Positions 23,049-31,225 of a stretch of 43,815 bases of DNA are shown in pieces. Each line of letters starts with the position of its first letter. Positions within the stretch are counted from its first letter, which is position 1. The notes under the pieces are model-generated. The model saw only the letters and a list, made by a program, of their open reading frames with translations. It made no database searches and had not been told where the DNA came from. The translations under genes and the position numbers were made by a program. Source of the stretch: an uncultured Lentisphaerota bacterium (GTDB lineage: Bacteria; Verrucomicrobiota; Lentisphaeria; Oligosphaerales; CAITYL01); the NCBI GenBank assembly GCA_903896595.1, contig CAITYL010000222.1, forward strand, positions 1 to 43,815, written 5' to 3'.

Positions 23049-25487
23049 ATGCACTTCCGCCATCTTGACACCGTGTCGCTGCTGATTGGACTGGCCGTCC
23101 TGGCCGTCGCCGCACTGGCCGTGGTCCTGGCGACGCGCGGCCGGCGGCGCGTGCTGGCCGAGCTGGCCCGTCCCCCGGTGGCCGGAAAATTGGTATCAAG
23201 CCTGTCCCCCGTGCGGCGGCGGCTGCGGCAGTGGCTGTTTTTCGCCGGGCTGGCGTTCCTGTTGCTGGCCCTGGCCCGCCCCTGGTGGGGCACCCGCCTG
23301 ACCACCGCGCCGCGGCATTCGCGCGACCTGCTGTTCGCGGTGGACGTCTCCCGCAGCATGCTGGCACGGGACGTCCCCCCCTCCCGCCTGGAACATGCCA
23401 AGTGGTTTGTCCGTGAGGTGGCCCGGCGGTCCCCCGGCGACCGCTTTGGCCTGATTGCCTTTGCCGGCGACGCCATGCTCGAATGCCCCCTCACCCAGGA
23501 CATCAATACCCTGTTCCAATTTCTCGACACCCTCGACACCCGGAGCGCCGCCATCGGCGGGACCAATCTGGCCAAAGCCCTGGACGTCGCCCGGCAGGCC
23601 TTTGCCGGCGCCGAAAGCGGGCACCGGGCCGTGCTCCTGCTCTCCGACGGCGAGGAACTGGAAGGGCATGCGGCCGCCGAAACCGCCTACTTCAAGGAAC
23701 AGGGCATTCCCCTGTTTGTGGTCGGCATCGGCGATCCGGCCGCCGGCAGCATGATCCAGCTCACCGACGGCACCTTTGTCCGCGATGCCGCCGGCAAGAT
23801 GGTGGCCAGCAAGCTGAACGAAAGCGGCCTGCGCGCCCTGGCCGAAGCCACCGGCGGCATTTACGTGCGCTCCACCGCGCTTGACGCCAATGTCGGGCCG
23901 GTGGAAGCGCGGGTCAAAAACCTGGTGCCCGCCGAACATGTCGGTGGCACCCGCCAGGCCCCCATCGAACGATTCCAATGGCCGCTGGCCCTCGGCCTGC
24001 TCTGCCTGCTGGCCCGGTTGTTGCTGGGCGAGCGCCGCCCCGCCCCCGCCCGACCGACGCCGCCAGCCGTTGCCGCCCTGGCCGCTGTTCTCGGCGCCGC
24101 CCTCCTCGCCACCGGCGACGCGTGGGGTCAAACAGCACCCCCCGCCCCGGCCCTCATGCCCCCGCTGACGGCAACCGCCCCCACCGCGACTTCCGCCACC
24201 CCTGCCAACGCCAAAGCTGACACTGAAACGCAGCGCCGACGCCAGGAAGAAAACCAGCAGGCCATCACCGCCCTCACCGACGAACTCGCCAAGGCCCCCG
24301 CGGCACAAAAAGCCCGAATCCATTATAATCTCGGCTGCCGTTACCAAGTCGCCGGCGACACCCCGCGTGCCCGCCAGGAATATGAAGCCGCCCTAGCCGC
24401 CGCCGCGGACCAGCCGCTGGTGCGCGGCTTTGCCCAACAGAACCTGGGCGTCCTCCGGCACCATGAAGCGCGTGAGTTGTTGGCCCGCGATCCCAAAGGC
24501 GCCATCAGCGGCCTCGAATCCGCCCGCCAATGGTACCGCGAAGCGTTGCGCCTCCTGCCCGGCAATGAAATCCCCGCCGCCAATCTGGAACGGCTGGAAC
24601 ACGACATCGAAGCGGCCAAGCAGCTTGAGCAGTTTATGAAACAATTCCAGCAGCAGTTGGAACAGGCACGCCAGGAAACCGCCAAGGCCGCCGAAGCCCA
24701 GGCCGCCGCCAACCAGCCGCCGCCCAACCAGGACGCCAAGTCACCGCCGCAGAAGGACGCCGGACAACAGAAGGACGCCGGACAACAGAAGGACGCCGGA
24801 CAACAGAAGGACGCCGGACAACAGAAGGACGCGAACCGCCTACAGGAAGCCGCCAACCGGCAGACCCAGGCCAGCCAACAGGCGGTGGACAAGCTGGTCA
24901 ACCAATCGGGCAAAAACCTTAAACCCGAAGCGGCCCAACAATTTCAGCAGGCCGCCGATCAGATCCGCCAGGCCGCCGCCCAACAGCAGCAGCAACAAGG
25001 ACCGCGCACCAGCCAGGGCAAAAAGGACGCCGGCCAACAGGCCGAACAGCACCTGCGCCAGGCCGTTAAGATGCTCGGCGGTGAGCAACCGCCCCAAGAC
25101 CAGCAGCAAAAGTCCGAGCCGCAAAAACCGCAAGACCAGAAGAAGGACGGCAAGGACCAAAAGAAACCGGACAACCAATCGCCGCCGGGCGACCAGCAAA
25201 AACCGGATCAAAAGGATAAAAAAGACGGCGCCCAGAACCAGGACAAACAACCGGACCAGGCCGGCCAACCCCAAGCCGGTGAAGAGTTCAGCCTGTCCCA
25301 AACCGGCACCGATGGCAAGAAGCCGGAACCCGCCAAGAGCGGCACCGCCGGCAAGGAAGAAAAAGCCATCGATCCCAATCAGGCCGCCGCCCTCATGCAG
25401 GGCATGCTCGAACAAGAAAAAGAACTGCGCGAAGCCATCAAGGAACAACGCCGCAGCACCCAGCCCGACCCCGACAAAGACTGGTAA
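23049..25487 (+). CDS. Fused BatB/BatC-like protein (VWA + TPR + Gln/Lys-rich tail)
   Basis: An 812-residue membrane protein that joins two functions usually split between genes of the Bat operon. Residues 1-335 look like BatB: two N-terminal transmembrane segments (about 8-28 and 57-77), a VWA domain (about 93-275) with a MIDAS motif Asp99-X-Ser101-X-Ser103 and LLLSDGEE, and a third membrane segment (about 311-327). Residues 340-362 then form a second signal-peptide-like stretch ending GDAWGQ, followed by a TPR region (about 421-510), as in BatC. The tail from about 530 is Gln/Lys/Asp/Pro-rich. It holds four perfect copies of an 18-nt unit encoding QKDAGQ (24750-24821), and it ends in an EQEKELREAIKEQRR helix. 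Bat proteins are linked to envelope stress, which fits the nearby ECF pair; co-regulation is inferred. Confidence 0.88.
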   Translation: MHFRHLDTVSLLIGLAVLAVAALAVVLATRGRRRVLAELARPPVAGKLVSSLSPVRRRLRQWLFFAGLAFLLLALARPWWGTRLTTAPRHSRDLLFAVDVSRSMLARDVPPSRLEHAKWFVREVARRSPGDRFGLIAFAGDAMLECPLTQDINTLFQFLDTLDTRSAAIGGTNLAKALDVARQAFAGAESGHRAVLLLSDGEELEGHAAAETAYFKEQGIPLFVVGIGDPAAGSMIQLTDGTFVRDAAGKMVASKLNESGLRALAEATGGIYVRSTALDANVGPVEARVKNLVPAEHVGGTRQAPIERFQWPLALGLLCLLARLLLGERRPAPARPTPPAVAALAAVLGAALLATGDAWGQTAPPAPALMPPLTATAPTATSATPANAKADTETQRRRQEENQQAITALTDELAKAPAAQKARIHYNLGCRYQVAGDTPRARQEYEAALAAAADQPLVRGFAQQNLGVLRHHEARELLARDPKGAISGLESARQWYREALRLLPGNEIPAANLERLEHDIEAAKQLEQFMKQFQQQLEQARQETAKAAEAQAAANQPPPNQDAKSPPQKDAGQQKDAGQQKDAGQQKDAGQQKDANRLQEAANRQTQASQQAVDKLVNQSGKNLKPEAAQQFQQAADQIRQAAAQQQQQQGPRTSQGKKDAGQQAEQHLRQAVKMLGGEQPPQDQQQKSEPQKPQDQKKDGKDQKKPDNQSPPGDQQKPDQKDKKDGAQNQDKQPDQAGQPQAGEEFSLSQTGTDGKKPEPAKSGTAGKEEKAIDPNQAAALMQGMLEQEKELREAIKEQRRSTQPDPDKDW
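24750..24833 (+). repeat. In-frame 18-bp tandem repeat
   Basis: Four perfect copies of an 18-bp unit (CAGAAGGACGCCGGACAA) plus a 12-bp partial unit, inside the low-complexity tail of the Bat-like protein (residues 568-595). The copies are identical at the DNA level, including third positions, which indicates recent expansion. Confidence 0.95.
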
Positions 25488-25503
25488 GCCACACGAGACG
25501 GGT

Positions 25504-25705
25504 TGTTGGGAACCCCCTTTTGAGGAAAGGCGGTTCCCAAACCCTCCGTCAAACCTGTTTGTGCTGTTTGCGGATTGCGCAGGCAGCCCCAGTAGTCCCA
25601 ATCATGGCCTGTCGTGCTACAGCTGCCTGCGCAATCCGCAAAAAGAAACAAAAGTTTTAGGAAGGGGTTTGGGGAGCACCCTTTTTCAAAAGGGTGGCCC
25701 CAACA
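25504..25705. repeat. Repeat family A, copy 3 (full-length 202-bp palindromic element)
   Basis: This is the most complete copy. The left outer module (TGTTGGGAACCCCCTTTTGA onward), the central hairpin (TTTGCGGATTGCGCAGGC facing GCCTGCGCAATCCGCAAA) and a right outer module ending TTCAAAAGGGTGGCCCCAACA together form one imperfect palindrome. The ends are TGTTGGG and CCCAACA. It occupies the whole gap between the Bat-like gene and rmlC and ends 7 nt before the rmlC start, so it must be transcribed with, or provide the leader of, that gene. Confidence 0.9.
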
Positions 25706-25712
25706 GAATTCT

Positions 25713-26234
25713 ATGAACGTCATTCCCACCAGTCTGCCCGGCGTGCTTCTGCTGGAGCCGCGCGTGTTTCCCGACGCCCGCGGTTTTTTCCTGGAGAGCT
25801 ACAACCGCCAGGCGTTCGCCAAGGCCGGCATCAGCTGCGAGTTCGTCCAGGACAATCATTCCCGGTCCTGCCGCCACACCCTGCGCGGCATGCATTACCA
25901 GCTGCCGCCCCGGGCCCAGGACAAACTGGTCCGGGTGCTGGCCGGGGAAATCTATGACGTGGCGGTTGACCTCCGTCCAGACTCCCCGACATTCGGCCGC
26001 TGGGAAGGCTTTCACCTGAGCGCCGACAACTTCCGGATGCTATTCATCCCCAAGGGCTTCGCCCACGGTTTTTGCGTGCTCAGCGAGAGCGCCGACCTGT
26101 TTTACAAGTGCAGCGACCTCTATGCCCCGGAGCTGCAGGGCGGCTTCCGCTGGGACGATCCCGCCGTCGGCATCACCTGGCCGGTGACCACCCCGCTCCT
26201 CTCCGACCGCGACCGCCAGCACCCGCCATTTTGA
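25713..26234 (+). CDS. rfbC: dTDP-4-dehydrorhamnose 3,5-epimerase (RmlC/RfbC)
   Basis: A 173-residue cupin enzyme that epimerises dTDP-4-keto-6-deoxyglucose at C3 and C5, the third step of dTDP-L-rhamnose synthesis. Diagnostic features are FPDARGFFLESYN at 19-31, QDNHSRS, the catalytic His61 in LRGMHYQ, KLVRVLAGEIYDVAVDLR (71-88), FIPKGFAHGF (111-120) and the catalytic Tyr131 region YKCSDLYAPE. Length is close to the usual ~180. The ATG at 25713 fits the family N-terminus. The gene stands alone: rmlA, rmlB and rmlD are not adjacent, so the rest of the pathway must be elsewhere. No good ribosome-binding site is seen apart from AAGGGTGG inside the family A element. The spacer after it (26235-26500) contains repeat C. 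Confidence 0.95.
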   Translation: MNVIPTSLPGVLLLEPRVFPDARGFFLESYNRQAFAKAGISCEFVQDNHSRSCRHTLRGMHYQLPPRAQDKLVRVLAGEIYDVAVDLRPDSPTFGRWEGFHLSADNFRMLFIPKGFAHGFCVLSESADLFYKCSDLYAPELQGGFRWDDPAVGITWPVTTPLLSDRDRQHPPF

Positions 26235-26263
26235 AGGTCGAATGAATCCCATTATTCAAGATG

Positions 26264-26309
26264 TTGCTTATCCGAGCCCGGAACGTTAGTGACGGGTCCC
26301 AAAGGTGGC
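26264..26309 (+). repeat. Repeat C, copy 2
   Basis: TTGCTTATCCGAGCCCGGAA followed by CGTTAGTGACGGGTCCCAAAGGTGGC, 30 nt after the rfbC stop. It is identical over its core to 43656-43701 and to the reverse complement of 20386-20421. The following stretch (26336-26395) also matches part of the spacer upstream of the glycosyltransferase gene. Confidence 0.8.
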
Positions 26310-26500
26310 AGTCTTCTAAGAAACGTGGATTCTTTTTGACCGGTCACTTTCGCTCCCTGCGGTCGCTTCGTTCGCGGCTCGGATTGGCATCGAGATTACG
26401 GACCGGAAGACTGGCACCATGAAGATCATGAAGGGCATGAAGAATGGAGTTCCGTCCGCCAGCCGATCGCGTGCGGTATAAACAGAACGGAACCACACCC

Positions 26501-27193
26501 ATGCGCAAACGGGTCATCGTGTGCATAATTTGCCTGCTGCCTGCAGGTTTTGTGGTTTGCGGCAGCCTATTGACGTATCGTTTGATCGCCGCGCGGACAC
26601 TTCCCCCGATCAACCGCTTTGTCACGATCGCCATCCAGGAACCGGTTGCCAACAACAACCGTATACGGCTTGGCCCCGTCGTCCTGACTCTGCCGTGGGA
26701 AACAAAGAATTGGGAACCTATTTTTGATTATGGTTTTAAGTGCCGCGTCCATCAGATTGGCTGCATAATAGCGTGTGTTAATGCCTACCCAAACCTAGAC
26801 GTCCCTGAGTATCGTGCGCAAATTGATCAATTGTTTAATTTGGAAGCACCATTCCCAGGAGGCGAACGTTTACGACGGTCTCTTCTCTCCACCTTGTACG
26901 GCGACTCGACGGTGTACCTTTTTGAGACCTCCACACAAAAAGGATTTTTCGTGGAGCGGAAAAATCGGGGCGGGTATACGATTACCATTTTTTCAAAAAC
27001 CGCCTCAAATTCCTTGAGCATCAGTATTGTTTTCAAAGAAAAAATCGAGACATCACGCGGCATTGAATTGGCTCGGACCCTGGCCTCCTGCGTCCGGTTC
27101 GACACGGGGCAAAACTACCTGACGCCCGAACAGTTTAAAAGCGTTGTTCTCGGCATGAACCGAACGACAACGACCGCTAATAATCGCCACTGA
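26501..27193 (+). CDS. Small membrane-anchored protein of unknown function
   Basis: A 230-residue protein from the ATG at 26501. Residues about 4-25 form a hydrophobic N-terminal anchor or signal peptide (VIVCIICLLPAGFVVCGSLLTY). The remainder is mixed alpha/beta with four Cys residues in the first half of the mature part. No known domain was recognised. The frame could start 19 codons earlier (26444), but that part is not hydrophobic or conserved in character. Base composition is visibly poorer in G+C than in flanking genes, and A/T-ending codons are common, so recent acquisition together with the next gene is plausible. No operon partner is obvious; the next gene starts 94 nt later and has its own AT-rich upstream region. 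Confidence 0.65.
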   Translation: MRKRVIVCIICLLPAGFVVCGSLLTYRLIAARTLPPINRFVTIAIQEPVANNNRIRLGPVVLTLPWETKNWEPIFDYGFKCRVHQIGCIIACVNAYPNLDVPEYRAQIDQLFNLEAPFPGGERLRRSLLSTLYGDSTVYLFETSTQKGFFVERKNRGGYTITIFSKTASNSLSISIVFKEKIETSRGIELARTLASCVRFDTGQNYLTPEQFKSVVLGMNRTTTTANNRH

Positions 27194-27230
27194 GCAGCAC
27201 GACGACGCCGACGTGCCGGGCCAACTTGTA

Positions 27231-27280
27231 ATTTTGATAAAAAAGGAATATATTCCATTTTTTTCGGATAAATCGGGAGC
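27231..27280 (+). promoter_or_regulatory. AT-rich upstream region with palindrome before the ATPase gene
   Basis: A perfect 12-bp palindrome GGAATATATTCC (27245-27256) lies in an A/T-rich stretch otherwise rare in this window. TTGATA at about 27234 could act as a -35 element, with the TATATT inside the palindrome as a -10 that is too close for a normal spacer, so operator is the better label. A GGGAGC ribosome-binding site (27275-27280) is correctly placed for the ATG at 27288. Confidence 0.4.
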
Positions 27281-27287
27281 TTGATGA

Positions 27288-28454
27288 ATGAATAAAACAA
27301 TCCGCCGCACCTTGGCGCTGGCCGTCCCAGACGGGCAATCGGCGTTCCTATGGGGGCCGCGAAAAACGGGAAAAACCACGTTTTTACGGCAGACCTTTCC
27401 GCTCAGCGCGGTGTTCGACCTCTTGCAGACGGATCTCTATCTGGCATGCTTGAAGCGCCCGGCGGTATTTCGCGAATATGTCCTGGCATTACCGGCCGAA
27501 CAACGACGACTACCGATCATTGTGGACGAAGTGCAGAAGGTGCCGGCTGTGCTGGACGAGATTCACTGGCTGATTGAAAACGAAAAACTCGCGTTTATTC
27601 TGTGCGGATCAAGCGCCCGTAAACTGAAACGCGGGCATGCCAACATGCTCGGCGGACGGGCGTGGCGTTATGAGATGTCTCCCCTGGTCAGCCACGAACT
27701 TGACCATGTCGATCTGCTCAAGGCGCTGAACCAAGGATTGATACCGTCGCATTATCTTGCGGAACCGGCGGCGGCCCGGCGTTCGCTCAAAGCCTATGTG
27801 CAGGATTATCTGACGCAGGAAGTGTTTGCCGAAGGGCTGGTGCGAAACATTCCGGCGTTTTCCCGCTTTTTCGAAGCCGTCGGGTTTTCGCACGGCGAAA
27901 TGGTCAACTACGCGAACATTGCCCGTGATTGCGGCATTGACGCCAAAACCGTCAAGGAATATTACCAGATTCTGGTTGATACGTTGCTGGGGATCATGGT
28001 CGAACCGTATGCCAAACGGCAGAGCCGGCAGGTGATGACCAAAACGCCGAAATTCTACGTGTTCGACGTTGGCGTGGCGGGGGTGTTGTGCAAACGGTCG
28101 ATCACCGAGGCACGGGGTAGCGGGTTCGGCCGGGCGTTCGAGCATTTCATCCTGATGGAACTGACGGCGTACCGTGCGTATGCGGAGAAGGAGTTCCGCA
28201 TCAATTACTGGCGGACAAAAACCGGACGCGAAGTCGATTTCATTCTTGGCGACGGGGCCGTGGCCATTGAGGTTAAAAGCGGCGGCAATCTTGGTACGCC
28301 CGAACTTGCCGGCCTGAAGGCGTTTATGGAGGATGAACCTTCGTGCAAGGCCTTTCTGGTCAGCACGGAGGCCAAGGCGCGCCAGGTGGGATCGGTGCGG
28401 ATTGTCCCGTGGCAGGAGTTCCTGTGTGCCTTGTGGGCGGGGAAGATCCTCTGA
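27288..28454 (+). CDS. DUF4143-type AAA ATPase
   Basis: A 388-residue member of the large family of P-loop ATPases with a C-terminal DUF4143 region. Walker A is GPRKTGKTT (23-31), Walker B is PIIVDEVQKV (Asp80, Glu81), and FILCGSSARKLKR is the sensor-like segment. The middle part is helical, and the C-terminal part carries a restriction-nuclease-like core (GREVDFILGDGAVAIEVKSG) seen in these proteins. The cellular role is not established; they are scattered by horizontal transfer in bacteria and archaea. Its codon use and lower GC fit transfer here. It converges on the GH31 gene with a 40-nt gap and has no partner gene. Confidence 0.9.
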   Translation: MNKTIRRTLALAVPDGQSAFLWGPRKTGKTTFLRQTFPLSAVFDLLQTDLYLACLKRPAVFREYVLALPAEQRRLPIIVDEVQKVPAVLDEIHWLIENEKLAFILCGSSARKLKRGHANMLGGRAWRYEMSPLVSHELDHVDLLKALNQGLIPSHYLAEPAAARRSLKAYVQDYLTQEVFAEGLVRNIPAFSRFFEAVGFSHGEMVNYANIARDCGIDAKTVKEYYQILVDTLLGIMVEPYAKRQSRQVMTKTPKFYVFDVGVAGVLCKRSITEARGSGFGRAFEHFILMELTAYRAYAEKEFRINYWRTKTGREVDFILGDGAVAIEVKSGGNLGTPELAGLKAFMEDEPSCKAFLVSTEAKARQVGSVRIVPWQEFLCALWAGKIL

Positions 28455-28494
28455 GCAAACCGACGATCCTGCCTCCGCTGCACGGAATTCAATC

Positions 28495-30855
28495 TTATTC
28501 CCTGTCGATAACGACGGTCCAAGCCTGGGTGACCGGCACGGTGCCAAGATCGACGAGCAGGCGGCGGGTGGCGACGTCGTAGTTAAACTGGCTGGCCGGC
28601 AGGGGACGGCCCTGCCAGGTGATGCGTGCGGGAGCCGCCGGCGCGACGATACGCAGGCGCAGCTGGCGGTCGGCGCCAAAAGCTTGACCTTGCAGGGCGG
28701 CACCGGACAGGCGCAGGGTGTCTCCCCGGTCAACCAAGGCAAAGGCCGTCTTGCCAAACCCGTCCTGGCGGTACGCCTGGCTGCAGCCGTCATCTTCGTA
28801 CAGGACCGCCGTGCCATCCGCGCCCGGATAAACGTCGAGAAGCAATTCCTGGACGTGGACGGCAACGGGGGCGGCGCCCTCCGCCACTTCCTGGCGGACC
28901 ACGATCGCGCCCGCCTTGACGTACACCGGCACCTGGCGGAGTTCGGCGTAAACGGTCAGTTCCCGGCCGCCCTCCAGAGACTGGCCGGTTTCAAAGTCAA
29001 ACCATGTCCCCGGCGGCAGGTAGACCTGGCGGTGATTGCCGGCGCCTAAAATGGGGGCGACCAGGAAGGCCTCCCCGAGGAAATATTCGTCGAAACGGTA
29101 ACTGGCCTCGTCACCGGGCCGGTCCAGATACAGGCCGCGCACCAGCGGCAGGCCGGTTTCGTAGGCCATGCGGGCGGCGCTGTACAAATACGGCACCAGG
29201 GAGTTGCGCACCTTCAGCCAGTGGCGGGCCGCCACAAAATTGCCCGCGCCATAGTCCCAGGGCTGGCGGCTGCCAGCACCGGGGCTGCTGTGGAAACGCA
29301 GGATCGGGCTGAATACGCCAAATTCCAGCCAGCGCATGTAGAGCACGGGATCAATCAGGGGAGTCTCGGGATGGAGGAAGCCGCCGATGTCATGGGAGAC
29401 ATAGGCCATACCCACCTGGCCGGCGCGGATGTTGAACTCGCACTGCGACCGGAGCACCTCCCATTGCGCATGGGTGTCACCGGTAAAGTAGACGCCGTAG
29501 CGGTGCGAGCCGAGCCCGCCGTAACGCCCCAACAGCATGCCACGGCGGCCGTCCACTTCGGAAGTCTCATAATAGGCCTTGCTGGTCAGCAACTGCGTAT
29601 CGACGCCATTCATCTTGGCGGCGGCACCGTCCAGCCACCAAAAATCGGCGCCCTGGCGGATGATGGGCTCGCAGCAGAGTTGCTGCAAGGCCCGGACCTG
29701 CGTTTTGTCGGCCATGTCGAGGGTGACCCGGCGGTCGGCAGGGCTTTTCAGCTTCCATTCCAACCGGTCGCCGGCGGGAATGCGGTCAATCCGCGCCTGG
29801 CTGCCGCTGGCCTGAACAAAGGCGTCGAAATGGGAGTCGGTCTCCAGCAACACTTCCGGATGCACGTTGAGCGTCACCTGGATCTGCTTGCCGTGCAGCC
29901 ACGCCAGGAAACCTTCCGGATCGGGAAACAGCGCCGGATTCCAGTCCCAGTGCCACCAGTCCGGCACGTGCCATTCCAGGTCCAGGACCAGCACCGACAA
30001 CGGCGCGCCCTCCTGTTCGAAACGGGCGACCAGCTCGCGCGATTCCAGCTCGCTGAAGGCGGGAAAACGACTAAAAATGATGCCGAACAGGTTGCGGGCG
30101 GGCAGCGGAATCGCGCCGCTCAGCACGGTAAAATCCCGCAGGGCCGCCGCATAATCCAGGCCGTAGCCGAAGAAATAGAGGTCGCGGGTGCCGGGGGTGT
30201 TCCGGGGCATGGGGAAATGGTCGGCATCCAGCACGGCGCCGGTGGCGTCGTTGAGCAGGAAATAGCCGTTGCGCGACAGCAGGCCGGGCGGATAATGGGC
30301 CTGGTCGTCGACATAATTGCGCACGCGGTTGTAAACCAGTTCCGGGGTGACACGGGCGGAAGTGGCAACCCCCTGGCGGCCGATGGCGTCGGCCCAGGAA
30401 GCCCGGCCGTCCCGCGCATAGACCTCCAACGCGTCGCGAACCTCGTCGTAGATCCGCAGATAAACGTCGGGCGAGTCGCCGCCGGCCGGATGGACGCCGG
30501 TGAGCAAGCCGTCACGGTGATAGCCGTCCAGCGAGCGAATGGTGCCGCCGAGATTGCGGTAGTCACGGTCGCCAAACTGCCAGTTTTGGGTCAGCCCCCC
30601 CAGTTTCCACTCGATCATCAGGTTACCGGGAAAGAAATCGCCGTCGTTTTCCCGGCTGGTGATGACCAGCTCTGCCGTGGTGAGAACCGTCGCGTCCCCG
30701 ACCTGGCTGACCGTGGCGAACGGAATGGCCTGGCGCGCCGCCGGGACCACCAGGCTGGGCCGGTCTTCAAAGCCCCCGGTCGGCGAAAACTCCAAGCGGA
30801 CCAGCCGCGGCGTCAGACAGGTAAAACGCCGCTTGCCAAGGACGATTTCATTCAT
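28495..30855 (-). CDS. Glycoside hydrolase family 31 (alpha-glucosidase/xylosidase-like)
   Basis: A 786-residue enzyme that should cleave terminal alpha-linked sugars with retention. The N-terminal galactose-mutarotase-like beta region covers about residues 1-230, the (beta/alpha)8 barrel about 235-600, and C-terminal beta domains follow. Nucleophile: Asp409 in WWLDGAA. Acid/base: Asp460 in YFTGDTHAQW. Other GH31 landmarks are LDLEWHVPDWWHWDWNP, the distal DIGGFLHPETP and SPILRFHSS. No signal peptide is seen, so it is probably intracellular. The ATG at 30855 has a GAGAG sequence upstream; an in-frame GTG at 30867 is less likely. Specificity (glucose, xylose, sulfoquinovose) cannot be read off safely. 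A sugar ABC ATPase and a lactonase lie 10-12 kb away, but no direct linkage is visible. Confidence 0.93.
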   Translation of the reverse strand: MNEIVLGKRRFTCLTPRLVRLEFSPTGGFEDRPSLVVPAARQAIPFATVSQVGDATVLTTAELVITSRENDGDFFPGNLMIEWKLGGLTQNWQFGDRDYRNLGGTIRSLDGYHRDGLLTGVHPAGGDSPDVYLRIYDEVRDALEVYARDGRASWADAIGRQGVATSARVTPELVYNRVRNYVDDQAHYPPGLLSRNGYFLLNDATGAVLDADHFPMPRNTPGTRDLYFFGYGLDYAAALRDFTVLSGAIPLPARNLFGIIFSRFPAFSELESRELVARFEQEGAPLSVLVLDLEWHVPDWWHWDWNPALFPDPEGFLAWLHGKQIQVTLNVHPEVLLETDSHFDAFVQASGSQARIDRIPAGDRLEWKLKSPADRRVTLDMADKTQVRALQQLCCEPIIRQGADFWWLDGAAAKMNGVDTQLLTSKAYYETSEVDGRRGMLLGRYGGLGSHRYGVYFTGDTHAQWEVLRSQCEFNIRAGQVGMAYVSHDIGGFLHPETPLIDPVLYMRWLEFGVFSPILRFHSSPGAGSRQPWDYGAGNFVAARHWLKVRNSLVPYLYSAARMAYETGLPLVRGLYLDRPGDEASYRFDEYFLGEAFLVAPILGAGNHRQVYLPPGTWFDFETGQSLEGGRELTVYAELRQVPVYVKAGAIVVRQEVAEGAAPVAVHVQELLLDVYPGADGTAVLYEDDGCSQAYRQDGFGKTAFALVDRGDTLRLSGAALQGQAFGADRQLRLRIVAPAAPARITWQGRPLPASQFNYDVATRRLLVDLGTVPVTQAWTVVIDRE

Positions 30856-30990
30856 AAACTCTCTCACTGCCCCCTAATGGCCCACGTCTACCCATAAAAC
30901 ACATTGAACAGGAGAACCTGAGAAAAACGTCTCTGTGGCCTCTGCGGCCTCCTGAAGTGCTTTCAAAAGTAACGCTGTTTTCCCATAACC

Positions 30991-31162
30991 GGGAGCCGCC
31001 CGTCCTCGGGCGGACGAACCCGTCATCGTCGGAGACGTGCGGGGAAATGCGGAAGTAGCAGAATTCAGTAGCCAGTAGTCAGAAGATTCGGAAACGGAAA
31101 GTGTGGAAAAGGGCGGAACTGGTGTGACGCCATCGCCGTCCGCCCGAGGACGGGCGGCTCCC
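30991..31162. repeat. Repeat family B, copy 1 (inverted-repeat element)
   Basis: Two 25-nt terminal inverted repeats, beginning GGGAGCCGCCCGTCCTCGGG at the left (30991-31015) and its exact complement at the right (31138-31162), enclose about 120 bp. Each terminal repeat itself folds (GCCGCCCG facing CGGGCGG). Conserved sequence continues about 25 nt outside on the left and about 38 nt on the right. Further copies are at 37795-38002 and 42057-42245. The interior of this copy differs from the other two apart from GGGCGGAACTGG-GTGACGCC next to the right end. Confidence 0.9.
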
Positions 31163-31185
31163 GGTCTTGACATAACGCCAATATT

Positions 31186-31208
31186 AAAAAACGGCATCTG
31201 ACAAGCCG
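31186..31208 (-). terminator. Possible terminator after clpX
   Basis: On the minus strand CGGC and GCCG form a 4-bp stem around a 9-nt loop, followed by six U. It starts 18 nt after the clpX stop. The stem is short and the U-run coincides with conserved flank of repeat B, so this is weak. Confidence 0.3.
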
Positions 31209-31225
31209 CCCCGAGCCACCCATGT

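Noticed and set aside
29221-30897. 558-codon antisense frame opposite GH31
   Set aside because: GH31 catalytic motifs are on the minus strand.
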